Source: DATBVX01 sp035263105 (lineage in GTDB: Bacteria > Pseudomonadota > Gammaproteobacteria > Steroidobacterales > Steroidobacteraceae). From it: DNA of 64,000 nt. Location: positions 1 to 64,000 of the forward strand of contig DATFRO010000093.1 of assembly GCA_035263105.1 (NCBI GenBank). The letters run 5' to 3'. A model generated the notes under the pieces. It saw only the letters and a program-made list of their open reading frames with translations, was not told the origin of the DNA and ran no database searches. How positions within the stretch are numbered: position 1 is the stretch's first letter; every line of letters begins with the position of its first letter. This document shows positions 1 through 8,513 of this stretch, in pieces. The translations under genes were made by a program, and so were the position numbers.

Positions 1-178
1 TACTTCCTCGAGATCTGACCAAAAGTGTCATTTGTCATATCGTCAGGGGCGCGTGATCGCTCTCGCAGCGGCGCGCGCCCGTTTGACGATTTTCCCTTCG
101 GCGTGAACGTCAGCACACCTCGCCGGCGCCATCCTCTCTAAGGTTCGAGGCGGAATCTGTCACCTGGGTGGTACGACG

Positions 179-358
179 ATGACGCCGAATCCCTCGATGA
201 CCGGCTCGTTCAAAATGACGCTGCCGAACGATCTGCTCAAGGCACTGCAAACGACGCCCGTCGAAGATCCGGGCAAGGACCTGCAGCTGAGGGGCCTGAA
301 GCCCTCGCTCCTGGACCGCGTTTTCAGCCTCTTCTCGGGCTCACGGCGTCGCGGCTGA
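179..358 (+). CDS. small hypothetical protein (59 aa)
   Basis: An ATG opens a 59-residue frame ending in TGA. Its codons favour G or C at third positions, as real genes here do. The product reads as a plausible amphipathic segment (TLPNDLLKALQ) followed by a basic, serine-rich C-terminus ending SGSRRRG. I do not recognise a family and see no clear Shine-Dalgarno sequence, so this could be spurious. The flanks (1-178 and 359-609) hold no other convincing gene or RNA. Confidence 0.3.
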   Translation: MTPNPSMTGSFKMTLPNDLLKALQTTPVEDPGKDLQLRGLKPSLLDRVFSLFSGSRRRG

Positions 359-618
359 CCCGTGGCTCGCAAATCCGCAGGCCTCACCTCGGCCCCCCGA
401 AGCTCCACCCGACGCGCCAGCGCAACGGCGTCACCCGCTCGTCCCTCGGCGCACGTACCGAGTCCGTCACCTCGCTACGTGGCACGGTGCTGGGGCGCAC
501 GCGGCAGTTGCCTGAGCCGCTAGGAACACTCCCGCTTCACTTCTGATCCCGCCCGTTGCCGCCTGACGCGCGCGGTGCGCGTTGCTCAGTCGTCGCTCAA
601 TTGACTACGATGGCGGGG

Positions 619-867
619 ATGGAAAACCGCACCGTCAGGCTCTCCAAGCCGCTGTACGAGGCGCTGCCGTACTTCTACGTCATCGCCGGGCTCGGCGCGG
701 CTGTGGGCTCCTATTTCCTCGCACGGCACCCCTGGTCGGACATCCTGCTCGTGCTCGCGGTGTTCTGTGTGCTCGGCGGGCTGGTGATCCTGCTCAGGCG
801 GCGCGACTACCGCGCCAAGCGCGGTGAATACCGCGGCAAGCCGCTCGACGAGAATTCGCTGCAGTGA
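619..867 (+). CDS. small two-helix membrane protein
   Basis: The predicted 82-residue product has two hydrophobic stretches, about residues 17-35 and 40-60, joined by a short loop. A basic run (RRRDYRAKR) follows, as expected for a cytosolic tail under the positive-inside rule, which would place both termini in the cytosol. An in-frame ATG at 610 would add three residues; neither start has a good ribosome-binding site. The gene converges with the ExeA-FHA gene, whose stop lies 21 bases downstream. I cannot assign a family or function. Confidence 0.55.
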   Translation: MENRTVRLSKPLYEALPYFYVIAGLGAAVGSYFLARHPWSDILLVLAVFCVLGGLVILLRRRDYRAKRGEYRGKPLDENSLQ

Positions 868-888
868 CGCGCGCCGGGCGGCGCGCAA

Positions 889-2130
889 CTATTCGCCCCA
901 GGCCTGCTCGCTCGCTGTCGTCGGCAGCTCCACCGGTTCGGCCGCACGCTGCTGCTTGGGCGCGCGCTCGTCGATGTACATGATCTCATGCTGGCCGATC
1001 TGCACGACGTCGCCGTCGTTGAGGTTGTGCTTGCGGACGCGCTTGCCCTTGACGTAAATGCCGTTGGTGCTGTTCAGATCCTCGATCACGCAGCTCTCCG
1101 GCGTCGTGATGATCTGACAGTGATGGCGGCTGATGAACTTGCTGTCGATCGGCAGGTCGTTGTCGAGCGTGCGGCCGATGATCACGCGCCCGGGACGGAG
1201 CAGGCGCTCGAGCACCGTCTGTCCTTCGAAGCCGACGAGGATGCGCGCGACCTGCGCGGTCGGGTCGCTGCTCACGACGCGCTCCACGGTCGGCACCAGC
1301 AGCCGGTTGGTGCGCGCCGCAAATTCCACCCACTGCAGTTCCTTGATCGCCGTCTCGATGTCCTCCTCGGAGACGTGATCGCGATCCTGGGCAAACGCCG
1401 CCATCATCGAGGTGTCGCACAGCGTGTTGATGAGGCGTGGGATGCCGCCGGTGTAGCGGTAGATCATCGCGAAGCAGCCCTCGCTGAAGATCTGCCGGCC
1501 CTGCGAGCCCGAGACCTCGAGGCGGTGCTGCACGTAGGAACGCGTATCCGTTCTCGACAGCGGCGTGAGGTGAAAGCGCAGCCGGATGCGCTGTGCGAGC
1601 TGCACCAGCTCGGATGACATGAGCTTCTCGTTGAGCTCCGGCTGCCCGGCGAGAATGATGCGCAGGACCTTTTCCTTGGTGGTTTCGACGCCCGACAGCA
1701 ACCGGATCTCCTCCAGCACGCGGTTGCTCAGGTTCTGTGCCTCATCGACGATCAGCAGCACCTTGCGGTTGTTGGCGTATTGCTCGATGAGAAAACTGTT
1801 GAGCGTGCTCAGCACCTCGGCTTTCTTCATCTTGAACGGCGAGAAGCCGAACTGCACCAGCACGGCCTGCAGGAACTCGGTCGGCGAGAGCTGCGTCTGG
1901 TTGACCTGAGCGACCACGACGTCCTTCTCCAGCTCGCGCAGGAAAGTCTCGATCAGCGTGGTCTTGCCCGAGCCGATCTCCCCGGTGATGACCACGAAGC
2001 CGTCCGTGAACCAGATGGTCGATTCCATGTACGCCTTGGCGCGCGCATGGTGCTTGCTCAGGTAAAGAAAGGCAGGATCCGGACTGAGGCGGAACGGCAG
2101 CTCGTTGAGTTTGAACAGCTCGAGATACAT
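889..2130 (-). CDS. ExeA-like AAA ATPase with C-terminal FHA domain
   Basis: The 413-residue product starts with the ExeA/GspA-type AAA ATPase module: Walker A GEIGSGKTT at 50-58, Walker B VLLIVDEAQ around 124-132, and the family N-terminus with PFRLSPDP. Residues about 310-390 form a forkhead-associated domain, with GR (319-320), the SRHH phosphothreonine-binding motif (334-337) and NSTNG (353-357). ExeA proteins couple ATP hydrolysis to assembly of type II secretion or other envelope machines, and FHA domains read phosphothreonine. No Ser/Thr kinase or gsp gene is in the window, so the partner is unknown. There is no signal peptide or peptidoglycan-binding domain, so a cytosolic location is likely. 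It follows purK by 59 bases on the same strand. Confidence 0.85.
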   Translation of the reverse strand: MYLELFKLNELPFRLSPDPAFLYLSKHHARAKAYMESTIWFTDGFVVITGEIGSGKTTLIETFLRELEKDVVVAQVNQTQLSPTEFLQAVLVQFGFSPFKMKKAEVLSTLNSFLIEQYANNRKVLLIVDEAQNLSNRVLEEIRLLSGVETTKEKVLRIILAGQPELNEKLMSSELVQLAQRIRLRFHLTPLSRTDTRSYVQHRLEVSGSQGRQIFSEGCFAMIYRYTGGIPRLINTLCDTSMMAAFAQDRDHVSEEDIETAIKELQWVEFAARTNRLLVPTVERVVSSDPTAQVARILVGFEGQTVLERLLRPGRVIIGRTLDNDLPIDSKFISRHHCQIITTPESCVIEDLNSTNGIYVKGKRVRKHNLNDGDVVQIGQHEIMYIDERAPKQQRAAEPVELPTTASEQAWGE

Positions 2131-2189
2131 CCTGGGACCCGAGTGGGCACGTCAGGCGTGCCGGTTTTGCGCAAGTGTAAGGGAATCTC

Positions 2190-3290
2190 TCAGGCAACAG
2201 AAATCGAGCGCTCCCGCAGCCGCAACAGTCCCTTCAGGCGACGATCGCGTGCCGCGGCACTCGCTTCCAGCACCGTGCAATGGCCGAGTTTGCGCCGCTC
2301 GCGCGGCTCCTTTCCGTAGTCGTGATAGAAGAGGTTGGGTTCCTTCAGCCAGCGGGCGCGCTCCGGCATGCGACCGATGAAATTCAGCATGGCCGAGTGC
2401 CCGGTGGGCGCGGTGCTTCCCAGCGGCCAGCCCACGATGGCGCGCAGGTGGTTCTCGAACTGGCTGGTCACCGCCCCTTCGATGGTCCAGTGCCCGGAGT
2501 TGTGCACCCGCGGCGCCATCTCGTTCGCGAGCAGGCGGCCGCGCACCACGAAGAACTCGATGGCAAGGACGCCGGCATAACTGAACCGGGCAAACACCGC
2601 GCGCAGATAACGCTCGGCGAGCCGCTGTAAGCCGCGGTTCGAGTAGGGCGCGATCGAGTGGCTCAGGATCCCCTCGCGATGCACGTTGGCCGCGAGAGGG
2701 TAGAAGCGAGTCTCGCCGCTGCGGCCGCGCGCGCCGATGATCGAGACTTCACGGCTGAAGTCGACGAATGATTCGTAGATGAGCGCCTGTGCGCCCAGTT
2801 CCTGCCAGGCTGGCGCAACGTCGGCGGCGCTGCGCAACACCTTCTGGCCCTTCCCGTCGTAGCCGAGCCGGCGCGTCTTGAGCACGCCCGGCAACCCGAC
2901 GCGCGCGACGGCGCGCTCGAGATCGCGCTCGGAGTCGACAGCGGCGAACTCGGGCGTGGGAATGCGCAGCTGCCGGAACAGCTCTTTCTCGGCCAGCCGA
3001 TCTTGCGAAGTCGCAAGCGCGGCGGCGGGCGGAAGCACAGTCGTTTGCGCTTCGATCGCTGCGAGACCGGCTGCCGACACGTTCTCCCAGTCGAAAGTGA
3101 CGACGTCGACTTCGCGCGCGAGCTCGCCGAGCAGCGTTACATCATCGAGTGCGCCGACACGAAGCGGCGCGACCTGGCCGCCGGGCGCGTCGGGGCTACG
3201 GTCGATGAAGCGAAACGAAAGACCCAGCGGAAAACCTGCCAGGGCCAGCATGCGTCCGAGCTGGCCCGCACCGATGATGCCGATCTTCAT
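2190..3290 (-). CDS. purK: N5-carboxyaminoimidazole ribonucleotide synthase PurK
   Basis: This 366-residue ATP-grasp enzyme carboxylates 5-aminoimidazole ribonucleotide with ATP and bicarbonate to give N5-CAIR in purine synthesis. Evidence is the N-terminal GIIGAGQLGRML nucleotide loop, KTRRLGYDGKGQ in the ATP-grasp region, and the PurK C-terminal segment EMAPRVHNSGHWTIEGA. Length is normal. Its start overlaps the purE stop by four bases, so the two are translationally coupled. Together PurK and PurE perform the two-step bacterial route to CAIR. Confidence 0.97.
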   Translation of the reverse strand: MKIGIIGAGQLGRMLALAGFPLGLSFRFIDRSPDAPGGQVAPLRVGALDDVTLLGELAREVDVVTFDWENVSAAGLAAIEAQTTVLPPAAALATSQDRLAEKELFRQLRIPTPEFAAVDSERDLERAVARVGLPGVLKTRRLGYDGKGQKVLRSAADVAPAWQELGAQALIYESFVDFSREVSIIGARGRSGETRFYPLAANVHREGILSHSIAPYSNRGLQRLAERYLRAVFARFSYAGVLAIEFFVVRGRLLANEMAPRVHNSGHWTIEGAVTSQFENHLRAIVGWPLGSTAPTGHSAMLNFIGRMPERARWLKEPNLFYHDYGKEPRERRKLGHCTVLEASAAARDRRLKGLLRLRERSISVA

Positions 3291-3793
3291 CCGGTGGGCG
3301 CTGTGCTCCGGCGCGGGTCGCCGGCCTTCAGCACTTCCTCGGTCTGCTTCTGACGGTACGCCTTGAGCGCCTGTTCGACCTGGGGATGTTTGTTGGCAAG
3401 GATGGCCGCGGCGAGCAGGCCTGCGTTCGTGGCGCCGGCCGCTCCGATCGCGACCGTGGCCACCGGAATACCGGCCGGCATCTGCACGATGGACAAGAGA
3501 GAGTCCAGACCGCTCAGCGTCTTCGACTGCACCGGCACACCGAGCACGGGGATTGAAGTCTTTGCCGCGGTCATGCCCGGCAAGTGTGCGGCGCCGCCAG
3601 CGCCGGCGATGATCACTTCGAGCCCGCGCTGCTGTGCCGTGCCTGCGTACTCGAACAGCAAGTCAGGTGTGCGGTGCGCGGAGATCACGCGCACTTCGTG
3701 TGGCACGCCGAGACGCTCGAGGATTTCCGCGGCCTGGCGCATCGTCTCCCAATCGGACGAGGAGCCCATGATGATGCCGACCAGCGGTTGCAT
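3287..3793 (-). CDS. purE: N5-CAIR mutase PurE
   Basis: PurE (168 aa) moves the carboxylate of N5-CAIR from N5 to C4 of the imidazole ring, giving CAIR. The family signatures are present: MGSSSDWETM near the N-terminus, SAHRTPD, and the AGGAAHLPGM loop. Length matches class I PurE. The gene lies 48 bases downstream of darP on the same strand and overlaps purK by four bases (ATGA), so a darP-purE-purK transcript is possible. No PurR-type operator was recognised. Confidence 0.97.
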   Translation of the reverse strand: MQPLVGIIMGSSSDWETMRQAAEILERLGVPHEVRVISAHRTPDLLFEYAGTAQQRGLEVIIAGAGGAAHLPGMTAAKTSIPVLGVPVQSKTLSGLDSLLSIVQMPAGIPVATVAIGAAGATNAGLLAAAILANKHPQVEQALKAYRQKQTEEVLKAGDPRRSTAPTG

Positions 3794-3841
3794 GCGCGAA
3801 GTGTAGCACGCGCCGCCGCGACGACCGGCGGCGCCATGACT

Positions 3842-4366
3842 TCAAGCCGCTGCTGCTGCCAGCAGATCGCGCAAGCTGTGAAACAATTCGCGTGCCGCGC
3901 GCGGCGCACTGCCCTGTCGCGCCTCTTCCGTGGCATTCGCAATCAGCACGCGCAGCCGCGCAGCGTCCGCCTGGGGATGCTCGGCGAGCAGGTCGGCGAG
4001 TGCCGTCTCGGGTTCGCGCAACAGCCGCTCGCGCCATTGCTCGATGCGCTTGAACTGGCGGGCCGCGGCATCCTGCTGCTGGCGACGCACCTGCACGGCG
4101 GCGCGGATCGATTCGGCGTCGACCTTGCGCATCAGCTTGCCGATGTACTGACGCTGGCGCAGCTGCGCGCCGTGGCTCGAAAAGCGCCGCGCCGCGAGCA
4201 CCGCATCGCGCAGGTTCTCCGGGAGCTGCAGCTCCTCGAGCACTTCGTCCGGCAGGCCGATCAGCTCCTCGCCGAGCGCCTGCAGGTCGTGCGCCTCGCG
4301 CTTGCGGGCGCCCTTGCTGGGGCGTTCGGCATCCGGTTCGAGATCGTCATGACGCCTGCGAATCAT
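3842..4366 (-). CDS. darP: ribosome biogenesis factor DarP (YjgA, DUF615)
   Basis: The 174-residue charged, largely helical product matches the YjgA/DarP family, which associates with the 50S subunit and aids its maturation. Recognisable segments are LPDEVLEELQLPENLRDAVL, RRQRQYIGKLMRKVD and the QWRERLL helix near the C-terminus. I start at MIRRRHDD because the upstream part of the open frame is not family-like and reaches into the pmbA promoter region. It is divergent from pmbA, the neighbour it also has in Escherichia coli. Confidence 0.9.
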   Translation of the reverse strand: MIRRRHDDLEPDAERPSKGARKREAHDLQALGEELIGLPDEVLEELQLPENLRDAVLAARRFSSHGAQLRQRQYIGKLMRKVDAESIRAAVQVRRQQQDAAARQFKRIEQWRERLLREPETALADLLAEHPQADAARLRVLIANATEEARQGSAPRAARELFHSLRDLLAAAAA

Positions 4367-4478
4367 GCGGCGCGGGCTTCCAGCGGGAGGAAACTGCGCC
4401 GAGTATCCGGTGAGGGGTGCGCATTGGCAATCCGGCGGATAGAATCCCGGGCCTCCCGCAGGTCGCACAGGTTCCCAC

Positions 4479-5828
4479 ATGCCAGCTGCAGAGCAGGCCG
4501 TCGTTTCCCTCACGCGCAGCGATCTCGAAGCGCTCGTCGCCTACGCGCTCGAGGAGGCGCGCACCGAGCGCGCCGCGCAGGCGGAAGTCGGAGTCAGCGT
4601 CGACACCGGGCTGAACGTCACCGTGCGTCTCGGTGAAGTGGATACGCTCGAGTACCAGCGCGATCGTGGTCTCGGCATCACCGTGTATTTCGATCACCGC
4701 AAGGGCTCGGCGAGCACCGCGGACCTGCGTCGCGAAGCGATTCGCGACACGGTGCTCAAGGCCTGCAGCATCGCGCGCTTCACCGCTGCGGATGAATGCG
4801 CGGGGCTTGCCGATGCCGGGCTGATGGCGCACGACCTGCAGGATCTCTCGCTGTCACACCCGTGGGACATCGCGCCGGAAGCGTCGATCGAGATCGCGCG
4901 CGCCTGCGAGGCGGCTGCGCTCGCCGTGGACTCGCGCGTGCGCAACTCCGAAGGCGCTTCACTCGGCACGCATCGGGGCATGCGTGTCTACGGCAACAGC
5001 CACGGCTTCATCGGCGGCTATGCGAGCTCTTCGCACAGCGTGAGCTGCGCCGTGGTCGCGAGCGAAGGCGACGAGATGCAGCGTGACTACTGGTACACGA
5101 CCTCGCGCGACTGGCGCGAGCTGGAGAACGCCGAGCACGTCGGGCGCGAGAGCGCCGAGCGCACGATCGCGCGCCTCGGCTCGCGCAAGCTGACCACACG
5201 ACGCGCTCCGGTGATGTTCACGCCCGAGATGGCGCGCGGCTTCTTCGGCCATTTCCTCACCGCCATCCGCGGCGGCAGCCAGTATCGGCGCTCATCGTTC
5301 CTGCTCGGCGCCGCCGGCCAGCCGGTGTTTCCGGCCTGGCTGCAGATCTCGGAGCGTCCGCACATCCTCAAGGGCATCGCGAGCTCCGCTTTCGACAACG
5401 AAGGCGTGGCGACGCGCGATCGCGAACTCGTCAAGGACGGCGTCCTGCAGGGCTACATCCTGAGCGCCTACTCGGCGCGCAAGCTCGGGCTGCAGACCAC
5501 GGGCAACGCCGGCGGCGTGCACAACCTGATCATCTCGCATGGCACCGACGATCAGCAGGCGCTGCTGCGGCGCATGGATCGCGGACTGCTGGTGACCGAG
5601 CTGATGGGTCAGGGCGTCAACACCGTGACCGGCGACTATTCGCGCGGCGCGTCGGGCTTCTGGGTGGAAGGCGGCCGGATCCAGTACCCAGTGCACGAGA
5701 TCACGATCGCAGGGAACCTGCGCGAGATGCTGCTCGGCGTCGCCGCGATCGGCAGTGATGTCGACCTGCGCGGCGCGGTGCGCACCGGCTCCGTGCTGCT
5801 CGGCGAGATGACCATCGCCGGCGACTGA
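4479..5828 (+). CDS. pmbA: metalloprotease PmbA (TldE)
   Basis: The 449-residue product is the TldE/PmbA subunit of the TldD-TldE metalloprotease, a cytosolic complex that degrades unfolded or modified peptides and matures some ribosomal peptides. Family segments include the N-terminal LEYQRDRGLGITVYFDHRKG region, the central GFIGGYASSSHSVSC stretch, and C-terminal VNTVTGDYSRGASGFWVEGG. The TldD-type HExxxH zinc motif is absent, as expected for the TldE subunit. tldD is not in the window. The gene is divergent from darP, and a palindromic repeat follows its stop. Confidence 0.95.
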   Translation: MPAAEQAVVSLTRSDLEALVAYALEEARTERAAQAEVGVSVDTGLNVTVRLGEVDTLEYQRDRGLGITVYFDHRKGSASTADLRREAIRDTVLKACSIARFTAADECAGLADAGLMAHDLQDLSLSHPWDIAPEASIEIARACEAAALAVDSRVRNSEGASLGTHRGMRVYGNSHGFIGGYASSSHSVSCAVVASEGDEMQRDYWYTTSRDWRELENAEHVGRESAERTIARLGSRKLTTRRAPVMFTPEMARGFFGHFLTAIRGGSQYRRSSFLLGAAGQPVFPAWLQISERPHILKGIASSAFDNEGVATRDRELVKDGVLQGYILSAYSARKLGLQTTGNAGGVHNLIISHGTDDQQALLRRMDRGLLVTELMGQGVNTVTGDYSRGASGFWVEGGRIQYPVHEITIAGNLREMLLGVAAIGSDVDLRGAVRTGSVLLGEMTIAGD

Positions 5829-5850
5829 GCGCGCGCTAGCTTCTTAGCCG

Positions 5851-5960
5851 GGGTTCGATCGGGTGAGCCCTTTCGAGACCGTGAAAAACAGGACGTTTTT
5901 CACGGAGCCTACAGGGACGTATTTACGGCGTTCTCGAAAGGGCTCACCCGATCGAAGCCC
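5851..5960. repeat. palindromic repeat element, copy 1
   Basis: A perfect 25-base inverted repeat (5854-5878 against 5932-5956) encloses 53 bases. The interior holds a second hairpin, GTGAAAAAC/GTTTTTCAC with loop AGGAC, followed by GGAGCCTACAGGGACGTATT. The interior is almost identical to the copy at 16327-16421. It lies between the convergent ends of pmbA and a GGDEF-EAL gene, so it may also terminate transcription. It resembles REP/MITE-like intergenic elements; no transposase is present. Confidence 0.85.
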
Positions 5961-5993
5961 CGCCAGACGCGCGCGATCAGTCGAGCGATTGTT

Positions 5994-8306
5994 TTAGCCG
6001 ACCAGTGCGTTGCTGGTGACGTTGGCGCCGAGCAGCTCGTCGAGCACTTCCTCGAGCGGCTGCGGCTTGCTCACGGCGTATCCCTGGATGTAGTCGACTC
6101 CGAGTTGCGTGAGCCAGTCGCGCACTTGTTCGCTCTCGACCTGCGCCGCGACCGTGTCCATGCGACTCGCGCTCGCCCATTGCGCCAGGGCTTCCACCAG
6201 CCGCTGTGCGCGCACGTCCTTGACCACGTCGCGCAGCAGCGCGCCGTCCATCTTGATGGAGCTCGCGCCGTGCGCCTGCAGGCGTCCGCAGGCCGCGCCA
6301 CCCACGTTGTCGATCACGATGCGCGCGCCCGCGCGCAGCATGCGCTTGGCGAAGCGTGCGACGTCACGGCCATGATTCGCGGCCGTGGTCTCGGCGATCT
6401 CGAACAGCCACTGCTCGGCCGGCAGCACCTCGCGGCGCAGCTGCTCGGCCACCCAGTCGTGGAAATCCGCGACTTCCAGCGAGCGAGCCGAGATGTTGAG
6501 CGCGAGCTCGATGGTCCGTGCGCGCGCCTGCGGGCCGCGTGCTGCCAGCGCGCTCAGCGCCGTGCTCATCACCCACCGATCGAGCTCGAGCAGGGCATCG
6601 CGGTCAGAGCCGGTGGAAAGAAATTCCGCGGGCGGAATCAGCGTGCCACCTTCATCGACGATGCGCGGCAGCAGTTCCAGGCGTACGGCGCGCTTCGGGT
6701 CGCGGACCGGCCGCATCGGCTGCGCGTAGAGCTTGAGGCGGTTATCGCGCAGGGCCTCGCGCAGGCGCACCGGGATCAGCATGCGCGAGGACTCCGGCAC
6801 GATCTCGGCAAAGTCGACTTCCGGGAGCCTGGGGCTGTCGCGGCCCGGTGCTCGCGCCGGTTGCGCGGGCTGCGCAGCCGCTCGCGCAGTAATCAGTGCG
6901 TGTCGCAATCCGGCCGCCGTCGGAGCGACCGCGGCGATGCCACTGCACAATTCCGGACGCGTATCGGTGGAGCGCTTGGACTGATTCTGTTTGCCCGACG
7001 CCTCGCGCACGCGGCGCGCGATGTCTTCGGCGTTCTCGGCATGCTGGCGCGACAACAGGCAGGCGAAGTGGCCGCCGCCGAGCCGCGCGCAGATCGTGCC
7101 CTCGGGCAGCTGCGGCGGGCGCAGGAGCTTGGCGACGTCGCGGATCAGCCGATCCGCTTCCGCCGCGCCGCGGTCACGGTTGTAGGCGCCGAGTCCGACC
7201 AGGTCGAAGAAGATCACGCTCGCGCCGCTGCTCTCGGTGGTGGGAAAGGAGCGCAGCGCACGCTCGAGCCCCGCGGCCGAGCGCAGGTTGGTGAGGGAGT
7301 CGTAGTCGCGTTCGATCAGCGCCGGCATCAGCGGGCTCAGGCGCTCGAGCAGCTGTTGCTCTTTGTCACCGAACTCGGTGGCGAATGGCGAACGCAGCAG
7401 CGCGACATAGCCGATGGGGCGATCCGGCTGCTGCAGGATCGGTGTGGCGATCACGTGGTAGGAGAGCGAGCCCGCATCCTTCGCGGGCTTCGGCTCCGGC
7501 TCGGGCTCGGCAATGAGACCCGCGAACGAATCGTCGTCGGAGTCGCGCTCGCTCTCCTGCTTGAACGTGCGGCTGCTGAGGAAGGTGCGTCTCTCGAGCT
7601 GTACCCACGAGAGAACCTGCCGGTGCGCACGGCGCAGCGCATCCTTGGCGGTCTCGCTGCTCCAGCCCGGTGATTCCACGATCACGCGGATCGAGCTGTC
7701 CGGCACGACCACCGCGCCGAGAGCCGAGTCGGTGCGTGACAGGATCGCGGCCAGCAGCTCGCGCAGCGGTTCTGCGCTGCTGGCGCTGTTGATGAGTGGC
7801 AGCGCCTTGTCGGCGAGCCATTCGAAGTCCTGGAGCCTGGAAGCGGACTGGTCCTGTTGCGTCTCGCCCGGCACCTTGCGCAGGGTCGCGAGCTCGCGGG
7901 CGATGCACTGCAGGAGCGGCTGCAGGCTCTTCTCGACCTCGGCGATCGTCGCTGCCGGGGTGCGGCCGGGCGGCGGCTTGCAGGTCACGCCCAGGATGCC
8001 GAGCGGCTCCTCGCGGTCATCGCGCAGCCACAGCAGATATGAGGGGGTCGAATCCTTCAACAGCCGTTCGGAGCCGTTGCGTCGGCCCTTGTCGGGATCG
8101 GCGGCTTCCTGCACCAGGGCGCGTACCTGGCCCGAGAGCGTGCCTTCGACGTCCGCATCCTTCTGCCAGATCATCTTGCCGCGGGCGTCGTAGAAGATGA
8201 CCCCACGCGCGCGCGCATAGAGCACCTGCACGAGACGCGCATACGGCTCGAAAAACGCGGCCTTGGCGGGCCCGCGCAGCTGCGAGAAGGGGTCAGTACT
8301 GGCCAT
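5994..8306 (-). CDS. degenerate GGDEF-EAL domain protein
   Basis: The 770-residue product appears to carry a GAF-like region (about 170-325), a GGDEF domain (about 335-470) and an EAL domain (about 510-755). The diguanylate cyclase signature reads GGGHF (410-414), so cyclase activity is unlikely. The EAL motif reads ELLPR (544-548). Several metal-site positions remain (N604, E636, D666, K685, Q741), but the DDFG loop is DNVG and loop 6 is altered, so phosphodiesterase activity is doubtful. A c-di-GMP receptor or scaffold role, like FimX or LapD, is an inference. There is no transmembrane segment. The start was chosen at MASTDPFSQL because upstream in-frame sequence looks non-coding. Confidence 0.85.
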   Translation of the reverse strand: MASTDPFSQLRGPAKAAFFEPYARLVQVLYARARGVIFYDARGKMIWQKDADVEGTLSGQVRALVQEAADPDKGRRNGSERLLKDSTPSYLLWLRDDREEPLGILGVTCKPPPGRTPAATIAEVEKSLQPLLQCIARELATLRKVPGETQQDQSASRLQDFEWLADKALPLINSASSAEPLRELLAAILSRTDSALGAVVVPDSSIRVIVESPGWSSETAKDALRRAHRQVLSWVQLERRTFLSSRTFKQESERDSDDDSFAGLIAEPEPEPKPAKDAGSLSYHVIATPILQQPDRPIGYVALLRSPFATEFGDKEQQLLERLSPLMPALIERDYDSLTNLRSAAGLERALRSFPTTESSGASVIFFDLVGLGAYNRDRGAAEADRLIRDVAKLLRPPQLPEGTICARLGGGHFACLLSRQHAENAEDIARRVREASGKQNQSKRSTDTRPELCSGIAAVAPTAAGLRHALITARAAAQPAQPARAPGRDSPRLPEVDFAEIVPESSRMLIPVRLREALRDNRLKLYAQPMRPVRDPKRAVRLELLPRIVDEGGTLIPPAEFLSTGSDRDALLELDRWVMSTALSALAARGPQARARTIELALNISARSLEVADFHDWVAEQLRREVLPAEQWLFEIAETTAANHGRDVARFAKRMLRAGARIVIDNVGGAACGRLQAHGASSIKMDGALLRDVVKDVRAQRLVEALAQWASASRMDTVAAQVESEQVRDWLTQLGVDYIQGYAVSKPQPLEEVLDELLGANVTSNALVG

Positions 8307-8513
8307 TGAAACCGTAGCATCGACGGAGTCGCGATTGAACGTAATGACGGCAATCACAGCGTCGGCGTGTCGCCGGGACGCCAACCGAGCGTTGACGTGG
8401 AATTCACCGGAACTGAGAGCGGCGTCACGAATTGACCGCCGCGCGGCCGGCGTGAGCCGCCTCATGCCAGCCCGCCAGGCAGCGCCAGAAGGCTCAAGGC
8501 AGGCTCTGCTTCC

